DNA from: Clostridiales bacterium
GTDB taxonomy: Bacteria; Bacillota; Clostridia; Lachnospirales; Lachnospiraceae
Direction of reading: 5' to 3'
Assembly (NCBI GenBank): GCA_020860715.1
Contig: JAJBTU010000012.1
Span: 1 to 63,206 of the forward strand
Length of the DNA stretch: 63,206 nucleotides
This document shows positions 7,794-14,631 of this stretch, in pieces; the first letter of the stretch is position 1, and the number at the start of each line of letters is the position of its first letter. Under the pieces are notes generated by a model, which saw only the letters and a program-made list of their open reading frames with translations, had not been told where the DNA came from and searched no databases. Made by a program: the position numbers and the translations under genes.

Positions 7794-9146
7794 TTACTCT
7801 ACGCTCAGGTAAGAATAGGTATCATGGATGGATGCTGTCAGGTCTGACAGAGCTGTATCCAGATCCTTCTCGCCAGTTACATAAGCCTGGCACTCGTTAT
7901 CGAGCAGAGACAGGATGGTCTGATCCTCAGCAGTTACAGTAGAAGCATCGATCGCGTCTGCCTTGTCAAGGAAGAACTCGATGAAGTTCTGGTCATTTCC
8001 GCTGTACATCATACCATTGCCGTCTGCAGAAGCGCCGCTCTCAACGATTGCTTCAATCGCTGCCGTATTATTTACATAGTCAGAATTCTGAGCGTTGATC
8101 GCTACCATACCGTCTGTATCAGTGGTCAGATAACTCATGATCAGAGCTGCAAGCTCAGTGTCAGAGCACTCAGCCGTAGCTGCCAGACCTGTGCCGCCCC
8201 AGAAGCACTGCTCCTGTGCTGCAACAAGGATGGTGTTGTCATGCCATGTCTCAGAATCAGCAAGTGACCAATATACGAACCACGGGCATCCGAAGTATGC
8301 AAGAGCTGCGTTGGAGGTTTCTCCGTCGCCGTCCATGTTAGCATACCAGTCAGAGCTCCACTGAGAGGTGTTGTAGGTCAGATCCTCATCATACAGGGTC
8401 TTCGCGGTCTCAAGGTAAGTAGTTACATTCTCGTCAAGGGTGATGACATCGTTCTCATCATAGAAGCCAACCTCACGGGAGTTCATGAGGGATCTCTTGA
8501 TCTCATCATAGCCGGAGAACAGCTTGCAGGTGCCGCCTGATGCTTCGTTTACCATCTCAGCGGTAGCGATGATGGTGTCAAGATCTGTGAAGTAAGCAGC
8601 TACTTCATCCGGATCGGTCGTGCCGAGATACTTCTCAGCGAGGTCTGCACGTACTGCGTAGCAGCCCGGTGTCGCCTGCCAGAACAGAGCCTTTACATTA
8701 CCGTCAACATCTGAACCAAGATCGATGTTGTACTGATACATGTTCGCCAGAGAATCCTCAGAGATGCCAAGATCAGAGATGCTCAGCAGCCAGTCGCTGT
8801 TGGTGTACTTCTGTACATAGTCAACCTCGAGGCCCATCAGATCCGGATACAGCTCGTTGCTGGAGCCTTCCTCCAGAACTGCGTCCAGCTTTGTCTGATA
8901 GTAGTCAGAACCGCCTGTGTTTACGAATACGATTCTGGAATACTCTTCCGGATACGCCTCAGCAAATACGGTATCAAGGATCGTCTTGATATCATCATTC
9001 CAGCCCCAGACTACGAACGCGTCGTCAGCAGAAGAATCACCGGTGATTGTGTTGTCCGGCTCAGTCTCTTCCTCAGCTGCTACCGGAACAGCAATCGACG
9101 CAACCATAGTGCCAGCCATCAGCAGGCTTAACCATTTCTTGCTCAT
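7794..9146 (-). CDS. Extracellular sugar-binding protein of the ABC transporter
   Basis: A 450-residue secreted solute-binding protein (family 1, CUT1). The N-terminus is a classic signal sequence (KK, then LSLLMAGTMVASIAVPVAA) followed by an acidic stretch and the mature fold beginning near VVWGWNDDIK. Unlike most Gram-positive binding proteins it has no cysteine lipobox: no Cys occurs in the signal region, so it is predicted to be cut by signal peptidase I and not lipid-anchored, unless the genuine start differs. AAGGAGG lies 7 bases upstream of the ATG. It is the first transport gene after lacI. Ligand not predictable. Confidence 0.9.
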   Translation of the reverse strand: MSKKWLSLLMAGTMVASIAVPVAAEEETEPDNTITGDSSADDAFVVWGWNDDIKTILDTVFAEAYPEEYSRIVFVNTGGSDYYQTKLDAVLEEGSSNELYPDLMGLEVDYVQKYTNSDWLLSISDLGISEDSLANMYQYNIDLGSDVDGNVKALFWQATPGCYAVRADLAEKYLGTTDPDEVAAYFTDLDTIIATAEMVNEASGGTCKLFSGYDEIKRSLMNSREVGFYDENDVITLDENVTTYLETAKTLYDEDLTYNTSQWSSDWYANMDGDGETSNAALAYFGCPWFVYWSLADSETWHDNTILVAAQEQCFWGGTGLAATAECSDTELAALIMSYLTTDTDGMVAINAQNSDYVNNTAAIEAIVESGASADGNGMMYSGNDQNFIEFFLDKADAIDASTVTAEDQTILSLLDNECQAYVTGEKDLDTALSDLTASIHDTYSYLSVE

Positions 9147-9186
9147 TTTGTTTCCTCCTTATAAAATGAATTTGTTTGTAGCTCTA

Positions 9187-9213
9187 TTTCAATTACTTTA
9201 AAAGTAATGGAAA
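9187..9213. promoter_or_regulatory. 27-bp near-perfect palindrome upstream of the binding-protein gene
   Basis: TTTC-A-ATTACTTT-A-AAAGTAAT-G-GAAA: 12 of 13 positions pair around a central A. It starts immediately after the lacI stop and ends about 40 bases before the binding-protein start. With no U-tract on either side it looks more like an operator than a terminator. The binding factor is unknown; LacI-family sites usually have a central CG, which this lacks. Confidence 0.45.
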
Positions 9214-10218
9214 TCAATTGATCTTCCGGACGGTCTGACCTTCCAGAATAAAACTCTTGACTGTGTGGATCGTCGGCGCCGCCGTCATCGGCCGCTCGAT
9301 CTCATCAATCAGGCTCTCCGCCGCCAGCTTTCCGAGGGCTTCCATGTCCTGCCGGATCGTCGTCAGTCTCGGCTCACTGTACTGCAGTGACCGGATGCCA
9401 TCGTATCCGGCTACCGAAACGTCCTCCGGAACTCTTAAGCCTCTGGCCCGGATGGCGTTCATCCCGCCGATCGCCGCCACGTCATCCGGATACAGAATAC
9501 AGGTCGGCGGCTCATTCAGATCCAGAAGCGCTTCCGTCTTCTCGTATGCCTGCTTCCAGTCCCGGTACAGGGACGATACTATGTATTCCTCACGGACCTC
9601 CTGTCCGTGCTCCTCCATACTGCGATAGTAGGAAGCAAGTCTCTGTCTGGTCACCCGCCCTTCATCACCGTGGATATAGGCAATCCTTGTGTGACCCTGA
9701 TTTAATACATACTCCATCAGCCGGGTCATGCCATCGGTATTGTCTGAAACGACCGCCGTGCGGTTGTCGGCAATGTAGTCAACGGTAACGACCCTCACGC
9801 TGCTGCGAAGCAGCTCCTGCACTTTCGGATCCGTAAAATCGGAACAGGCTATCGCTACTCCGTCGAATCCCCTGTACTGTGCTCGCTCTACATATGACAT
9901 GTCCTGAGACGACGTATTCAAAAATGTAATGTCATAGCCTCTGGACTCCGCAGTGATTTTCAAATTCTCCAGCACACCGGAGAAGAAATCATGGGTAAGG
10001 CCGCTTTGTGCCGCATCCTGAAACAGTACTCCCAGATTGTAGCTGCGGTTCGTCTTCAGGTATCGAGCGGAAAGGTTGGGCAGATATCCCATCTGATCCG
10101 CCGTCTCTCTGACGTACTGCTTCGTCTTCTCACCAATATCGTGGTGATCACTCAGCGCCTTACTGACAGTCGCTACAGATACTCCGCAGGCCGCCGCGAT
10201 TTCTTTCATGGAAACCAT
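9214..10218 (-). CDS. LacI-family transcriptional regulator
   Basis: A 334-residue repressor. The N-terminal helix-turn-helix reads MKEIAAACGVSVATVSKALS, followed by a hinge and a periplasmic-binding-like effector domain with SYNLGVLFQDAAQSGLTHDF and the C-terminal QDMEALGKLAAESLIDEIE segment typical of the family. The start is taken as the ATG at 10218, with AAGGAG 6-7 bases upstream, not the ATG at 10248. Directly upstream of the sugar ABC genes on the same strand, so it is the likely local regulator of them and possibly of itself. The inducer is presumably the transported sugar. Confidence 0.93.
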   Translation of the reverse strand: MVSMKEIAAACGVSVATVSKALSDHHDIGEKTKQYVRETADQMGYLPNLSARYLKTNRSYNLGVLFQDAAQSGLTHDFFSGVLENLKITAESRGYDITFLNTSSQDMSYVERAQYRGFDGVAIACSDFTDPKVQELLRSSVRVVTVDYIADNRTAVVSDNTDGMTRLMEYVLNQGHTRIAYIHGDEGRVTRQRLASYYRSMEEHGQEVREEYIVSSLYRDWKQAYEKTEALLDLNEPPTCILYPDDVAAIGGMNAIRARGLRVPEDVSVAGYDGIRSLQYSEPRLTTIRQDMEALGKLAAESLIDEIERPMTAAPTIHTVKSFILEGQTVRKIN

Positions 10219-10271
10219 GCTTTTCTCCTTGCTTGTCAAATCTGTCATTACTTAAACGATTTCTTATTTGT

Positions 10272-10300
10272 ATTAAACAGCATTTCGACCATTTTGTCAA
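10272..10300 (-). promoter_or_regulatory. Promoter of lacI-type regulator gene
   Basis: Minus strand TTGACA (10295-10300), 17 bases, TTTAAT (10272-10277). An AAACGATTT site at 10254-10262 lies just downstream of the -10, where a repressor could block it. Confidence 0.65.
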
Positions 10301-10401
10301 CCTCTTTTTTCGTCAATTTCACGTTTTGGGCAATGTGCTTTTTTTATATCTTTCCGTTTTGTGCATTTTCACGTCGAATTTTAAAAAATCCTGCGGGCGG
10401 T

Positions 10402-10457
10402 TCAAACGCGCCCCGTTTGATTCGCGTTTCCACCCTCCAAAACTTCTAAAACGTTTT
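10402..10457. promoter_or_regulatory. Two candidate operators with AAACG/CGTTT half-sites
   Basis: TCAAACG-CGCCC-CGTTTGA (10402-10420) and the palindrome AAAACGTTTT (10448-10457) share half-sites with the AAACGATTT site in the lacI leader. The second also resembles a CcpA cre site. All three are upstream of the lacI coding start. The region 10301-10458 has no gene. Confidence 0.3.
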
Positions 10458-10458
10458 C

Positions 10459-10484
10459 TAAAAAGGGAGCGCTCTCGCGCTCCC
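10459..10484 (-). terminator. Terminator of the GNAT acetyltransferase gene
   Basis: Perfect stem GGGAGCG/CGCTCCC (10465-10471 with 10478-10484), loop CTCTCG, then TTTTTAG on the minus strand; three bases after the stop codon. Confidence 0.9.
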
Positions 10485-10487
10485 CTG

Positions 10488-11018
10488 TCAGATCAGCGGT
10501 CGTATTACATTGCGGTAAAGGGCTCCGTAGATGGACCGGTACAATGGTTCGCATTCCTCGAACGTCAGTCCCCGGCAGGTCGAAAGGAGTTCCATCTTTA
10601 CCCCGAACAGCTCCGCGTCGATCCCTGTCTCATTCAACCCGTTGCGCAGGTAAAAATTCCTGCGGCGCAGCCGGATATCATCCGGCGCCGTATCCGTATC
10701 CGCCTTCTCGATCTCCAGAAACATCTGCCGGTCACTGTAAAGGCCTTCGAGCAATTCGAGCGCCATGGTCCCGTAGCCCTGATTGCGCCAGCGCTCATCG
10801 ATTGCAAAATAATCGAGCAGAACCAGGTGCTCCGCATAGGCCACAATCGCAAAGCCGATCCGTTTTCTCTCCTCCCGTATCAGGAGGATCTCCATCTCTC
10901 CCATGGAAGCCTTGCGCTCAATCAGGGAAAACGGCTTGCGCTCATTGTCAGGAAACGCTCTCTGATACAGATCCAGAATATAATTCATGTCCAGGCTGTC
11001 TGCTGTACTGATATCCAT
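10488..11018 (-). CDS. GNAT-family N-acetyltransferase
   Basis: A 176-residue cytosolic acetyltransferase. The acetyl-CoA loop RNQGYGTMALELL (R/QxxGxG/A) is at about residue 78, preceded by the beta-strand LVLLDYFAIDERW. The acceptor substrate cannot be told; the family includes ribosomal-protein, antibiotic and small-amine acetylases. Start ATG at 11018 has AAAGGTG upstream. It ends at a strong terminator and is separated from the HPr gene by a structured 133-bp inverted-repeat region, so it is probably a separate transcription unit or controlled by read-through. Confidence 0.88.
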   Translation of the reverse strand: MDISTADSLDMNYILDLYQRAFPDNERKPFSLIERKASMGEMEILLIREERKRIGFAIVAYAEHLVLLDYFAIDERWRNQGYGTMALELLEGLYSDRQMFLEIEKADTDTAPDDIRLRRRNFYLRNGLNETGIDAELFGVKMELLSTCRGLTFEECEPLYRSIYGALYRNVIRPLI

Positions 11019-11038
11019 ATCCGCACCTTTTTCTTACT

Positions 11039-11171
11039 GTAACTGTTCAGGACAGGTCTTCGCACCTGCTGCGAAGACCGTATGAAAAAGTTTAACATAT
11101 GGGGAAAGCCCCTCGCGCAGCGATTATAAATGGGCTTTCCCCTCGTAGCTGTGAAGGTGCTGAACAGTTAC
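11039..11171. repeat. 133-bp composite inverted repeat with two nested hairpins
   Basis: Outer arms of 12 identical inverted bases, GTAACTGTTCAG (11039-11050) and CTGAACAGTTAC (11160-11171), enclose two hairpins: a perfect 10-bp stem (11055-11064 with 11070-11079) and a perfect 11-bp stem (11101-11111 with 11132-11142). Together they would fold as a three-way junction. One arm contains the HPr stop codon and the other ends just before the ribosome site of the acetyltransferase gene. No obvious target duplication flanks it. Could be a miniature element, a 3'UTR structure or an attenuator. Confidence 0.6.
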
Positions 11172-11422
11172 GCTTTGCTCAGATACGCTTCTATATTCTT
11201 CACCGCTTCCTGCTCATCCGCGCCCTCGGCGGTCACCACTACCTTTTCCCCGGTATCCAGACCCAGCGTCATCATGCCCATGATGCTCTTGGCGTTCACC
11301 GTCCTGCCGTCGGTCTCAAAGTGAATCTCGCTCTCATACTGGCTCGCCACCTGCACCAACATCGCTACCGGTCTTGCCTCCAGCCCGCTCGGAAGCTGAA
11401 TCGTGATCTCTTTTTTTGTCAT
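11168..11422 (-). CDS. HPr-family protein with Glu in place of the phosphorylated His (Crh-like)
   Basis: An 84-residue HPr fold. The region that in HPr reads GLHARPA is GLEARPVAML here, so the PEP-dependent phospho-His is replaced by Glu; the regulatory Ser46 segment NAKSIMGMMTL is intact. This is the Bacillus Crh pattern (Gln at that position), so a role as a CcpA corepressor or flux sensor after phosphorylation by HPr kinase is likely and sugar transport is not. The start is taken as the second ATG (11422) because GAGGA lies 6 bases upstream; the first ATG (11428) overlaps the whiA stop as ATGA but sits directly on the site. Last gene of the whiA operon. Confidence 0.9.
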   Translation of the reverse strand: MTKKEITIQLPSGLEARPVAMLVQVASQYESEIHFETDGRTVNAKSIMGMMTLGLDTGEKVVVTAEGADEQEAVKNIEAYLSKA

Positions 11423-11424
11423 AA

Positions 11425-12417
11425 TCATTCCTCGCTTTCTCTTACCTGCTCTGCCAGCCGGCCGAGTTTTCTCAGCCTGTGATTTACTCCTGATTTGCCG
11501 ATGGGAGGAGTCAGCATCTCTCCCAGCTCCGCAAGCGAAGCGTCCGGATGATCCAGCCGCAGTCTCGCTGTCTCCGCGAGATTCGACGGGAGTTGTTCAA
11601 AGCCAATCCGGTCAATCAGGAATCGGATCTCTTCCGCCTGTCTGACAGATGCATTTACAGTCTTGTTGATGTTTGCCGCTTCACAGTTTACCTTGCGGTT
11701 CACGGAATTCCTCATCTCCCGGACGATCCGGATATTCTCCAGATTCATCAGCGAGACATGCGCTTCCATGATGTTCAGCATGTCAACAATCTGGGCTCCT
11801 TCCTTAATATATACAATGTAATGGCTTTTACGCTGTACAATTTTGGCATCGGGGCCGAATGAATGAATCAGTGCCTGCAGCTGTCCGGCGCAGCTTCTGG
11901 TCGGACAGACGATCTCGAAATGGTAAAATTTTTCAGGATTGCTGATCGATCCTGCACAAAGAAAAGCGCCCCGAATACAGGCTCTGCGGCAGCAGGGCTG
12001 CTGCACCAGAAGCGGATCTACCGCAGGACCGTTTCTCACGGAAGATGGCCGAACAGGCTTCTCCTCTTTTGCGCCGGCCAGAATGACGGCATCGTCTGCC
12101 ATCTTCAGCGCTCGCAGGATATGTCCCGCCGTCTCCGGATCTCTTACCAGAACTGTGTAGATCCAGTCGCTCTTCTTTTCACTTCTGAGTATATGTACTG
12201 AGACATCAACACTTATATTAAATGTTTTTTTCAATAATGTAAAGCATTTTCTTGCGACCAAAAAATTTTCTGTGCGGATTTTTATGACCTGGCCGTCCCC
12301 GGCCGGAAGAATCTCTCCCGCCAGACGGATCATCATGGCCAGTTCTGCCAGCCTGCAATGTCTTGCAGCCGGGATCTGCGCGGAGAGTTCCTGCCGCACT
12401 TCCTGCGAAAATGACAT
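11425..12417 (-). CDS. whiA: DNA-binding protein WhiA
   Basis: A 330-residue protein with a degenerate LAGLIDADG-like N-terminal domain and a C-terminal helix-turn-helix. The hallmark motifs are RNSVNRKVNCEAANINKT near residue 245 and SLAELGEMLTPPIGKSGVNH at the C-terminus. WhiA controls sporulation in actinomycetes and cell division/chromosome processes in Firmicutes. Length is normal. Here it directly follows murB (52 bases) and overlaps or abuts the HPr paralogue. The usual partners rapZ and glmR (yvcK) of this locus are absent between murB and whiA. Confidence 0.95.
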   Translation of the reverse strand: MSFSQEVRQELSAQIPAARHCRLAELAMMIRLAGEILPAGDGQVIKIRTENFLVARKCFTLLKKTFNISVDVSVHILRSEKKSDWIYTVLVRDPETAGHILRALKMADDAVILAGAKEEKPVRPSSVRNGPAVDPLLVQQPCCRRACIRGAFLCAGSISNPEKFYHFEIVCPTRSCAGQLQALIHSFGPDAKIVQRKSHYIVYIKEGAQIVDMLNIMEAHVSLMNLENIRIVREMRNSVNRKVNCEAANINKTVNASVRQAEEIRFLIDRIGFEQLPSNLAETARLRLDHPDASLAELGEMLTPPIGKSGVNHRLRKLGRLAEQVRESEE

Positions 12418-12469
12418 ACCGGATCTGTCTCCTTTCCCGAATGGCTTTTCGTGGTGATTAACGACGTTT

Positions 12470-13417
12470 TTACTGCAATATACGGATCTCCGGCTCCAGA
12501 GTCACACCAGACTGTGTCTTCACCCGCTCTGTCACATCCGCGATCAGCTGCAGGACATCTGCGGCGGTCGCGCCGCCCCGGTTGACGACAAAGCCGCAGT
12601 GTTTTTCCGAAACCTGCGCCCCGCCGACCGTATATCCCCTCAATCCCGCATCCATGATCAGCTTCCCGGCAAAATAGCCCTCCGGACGTTTGAATGTGCT
12701 GCCCGCGCTGGGCAGATCCAGCGGCTGTTTTCTCACCCGCTGCTCCTTCAGTTCATCCATGCGCCGTCTGACGGCGTCAGGATCCCCTTTTTCCAGAACC
12801 AGCTTTGCCTCCAGCACGATCCAGCCGTTTGGCAGCACCGCGCTTTTGCGGTAGCCGAGATCCAGATCCGAAGCAGGGATCTCAAGTATGTCGCCTTCCC
12901 GTGTCAGAACCGTTGCCGAGAGCAGCACCTGCTTCATCTCCCCGCCGTAGGCTCCTGCGTTCATCACCACCGCCCCGCCAAGCGTTCCCGGTATGCCCGA
13001 AGCAAATTCAAACCCGGTAAGCCCCGCCTCAAGCGCACGCTTCGCAATCACGGAGAGCATCGCGCCGGACTGCGCGGTGATGATATAACGCGTTCCCATT
13101 TCGTCCGGCTCATCTTCTGACTCCTTCGAGACCGAAACCCGGCTGAAATTTTTATATAACTGCAGCACCAGTCCCCGGTATCCCGCATCGGGCGCCAGAA
13201 TGTTGCTCCCATTTCCGATCACATAGAACGGATACCCCTGCCCGCGGCAGATCTGTACGATCCGGCAGATCTCCTCCGCAGTCTTTGGCGCGGCAAACAG
13301 ATCCGCCGGTCCGCCGATGCGGAAGGTAGTGTGTTTTTTCATACTTTCCTGTTCGCAGACGCTTTCGCTCCCCACCGCGTTTCGAAGCAGCATCAGCATT
13401 TCTGAAACATCTGTCAT
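12470..13417 (-). CDS. murB: UDP-N-acetylenolpyruvoylglucosamine reductase
   Basis: Reduces UDP-GlcNAc-enolpyruvate to UDP-MurNAc with NADPH and FAD, the second committed step of peptidoglycan precursor synthesis. FAD-binding features are visible: HTTFRIGGPAD, VIGNGSNILAPD and GIPGTLGGAVVMNAGAYGGE. The proton-donating Ser is in PSAGSTFKRP and the Glu in LEPEIRIL. It lacks the extra loop of E. coli MurB, so it is type II. The start is placed at the ATG at 13417, which follows GGAGG by 10 bases. In the same direction as whiA and the upstream aminotransferase (44-base gap), probably one operon. Confidence 0.95.
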   Translation of the reverse strand: MTDVSEMLMLLRNAVGSESVCEQESMKKHTTFRIGGPADLFAAPKTAEEICRIVQICRGQGYPFYVIGNGSNILAPDAGYRGLVLQLYKNFSRVSVSKESEDEPDEMGTRYIITAQSGAMLSVIAKRALEAGLTGFEFASGIPGTLGGAVVMNAGAYGGEMKQVLLSATVLTREGDILEIPASDLDLGYRKSAVLPNGWIVLEAKLVLEKGDPDAVRRRMDELKEQRVRKQPLDLPSAGSTFKRPEGYFAGKLIMDAGLRGYTVGGAQVSEKHCGFVVNRGGATAADVLQLIADVTERVKTQSGVTLEPEIRILQ

Positions 13418-13461
13418 ATAAATCCCGTCCTCCATCCTGTCAAGACCGCCATCGTTCCTGA

Positions 13462-14631
13462 TTATGAAAGCACTCCGCTTACGCGGATACTCTCCACCGC
13501 CTCCAGCAGTTTTTCAGGCGGCAGCACCAGCGCCATGCGCACATATCCCTCTCCAAGCGAGCCAAAGCTGCTGCCCGGCGTGCAGATCACACCGGATTTT
13601 TCCATCAGGGTCAGGCAGAATTCATTCGAATCCGTGTAGCCTTCCGGAAGCGGCGCCCACACGAACATCGTTCCCTCGCTGTCCGGCACATTCCAGCCGA
13701 TGGAGCGTAAGCCGCCGCACAGCGTCCGGTTGCGCTCCTCATATTCCGCACACTGGCTTATGACACTGTCGAACGGGCCGTTTAAAGCCGCGATCGCACC
13801 GATCTGCACCGGAAGGAACGTGCCGTAGTCGTACTGGGTCCGCATCGACTTAAATTTCTGAATCACGCCGGCATTGCCGAGCGCAAAGGAGACACGTGCG
13901 CCTGTATAATTAAATGTTTTCGACAGAGAGTAGAATTCAACGCCGACCTCCTTCGCTCCCTCGAACGACAAAAACGAGCGGCAGGTTCTCCCGCCATAGA
14001 CAATATCAGAGTATGCGCTGTCATGCAGAATGATAATCTGGTATTTTTTCGCAAATGCGATCAGTTCCTGATAGAAGGAATCCGGCGCGACGCGGCAGAT
14101 CGGGTTGGCCGGATAGCTCACCACCATCAGCTTTGCCTTTTTCGCGACCTCCTCCGGGATGTCGGCAAAGTCCGGCAGAAAGCCGTTTTTCTCATACAGC
14201 GGATATTCCCACAGCGCGGCGTCGCACAGCTGCGGGCCGATGCTGAAGATCGGGTAGCCCGGATTCGGCACCAGCACCAGATCTCCCGGATTGCAGAGAG
14301 TCCACGCAATATGCGTCATACCTTCCTGCGAGCCGTAGAGTTCCATGATCTCATCTGTCTTAAGCTGCACGCCAAAACGGCGTTCATAAAACGCCTGCAC
14401 AGAGGTGATCAGCTCAGGCAGCTCCACGAGCGAATATTTATAATTCTCCGGGTCGCGGGCCGCCCTGCTCACCGCGTCCATGATGTGCTGCGGCGGTCGG
14501 AAATCCGGCGTGCCCACGGAAAGATTGTACACCGTCTTCCCCTGCCGGAGCAGTTCCTCCTTCTTCGCATTCAGAGTTGCAAAAATGCCTGCCTGAATGC
14601 TGTTTGCCTTATCTGAAAATGTGATATCCAT
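13462..14631 (-). CDS. PLP-dependent class I/II aminotransferase (DapL/AlaT-like)
   Basis: A 389-residue fold-type I aminotransferase. The cofactor lysine is in YSLSKTFNYTGARVSF near residue 235. Other family residues are VGTPDFRPP near the N-terminus, the GSQEGMTHIAWTLCNPGD cofactor phosphate region, the NPGYP motif and the YPANPICR segment. The sequence resembles LL-diaminopimelate, alanine and aspartate aminotransferases; the exact amino acid is uncertain. A DapL role would fit its place beside murB, since diaminopimelate enters the same wall precursor; this is inference. Start at 14631 has GGAGG 8 bases upstream. The upstream yfhO gene overlaps its start by 23 bases. Confidence 0.88.
   Translation of the reverse strand: MDITFSDKANSIQAGIFATLNAKKEELLRQGKTVYNLSVGTPDFRPPQHIMDAVSRAARDPENYKYSLVELPELITSVQAFYERRFGVQLKTDEIMELYGSQEGMTHIAWTLCNPGDLVLVPNPGYPIFSIGPQLCDAALWEYPLYEKNGFLPDFADIPEEVAKKAKLMVVSYPANPICRVAPDSFYQELIAFAKKYQIIILHDSAYSDIVYGGRTCRSFLSFEGAKEVGVEFYSLSKTFNYTGARVSFALGNAGVIQKFKSMRTQYDYGTFLPVQIGAIAALNGPFDSVISQCAEYEERNRTLCGGLRSIGWNVPDSEGTMFVWAPLPEGYTDSNEFCLTLMEKSGVICTPGSSFGSLGEGYVRMALVLPPEKLLEAVESIRVSGVLS

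Noticed and set aside
11426-11428. ATG overlapping the whiA stop as the HPr start
   Set aside because: The GAGGA site lies directly against it; the next ATG at 11422 has proper spacing.
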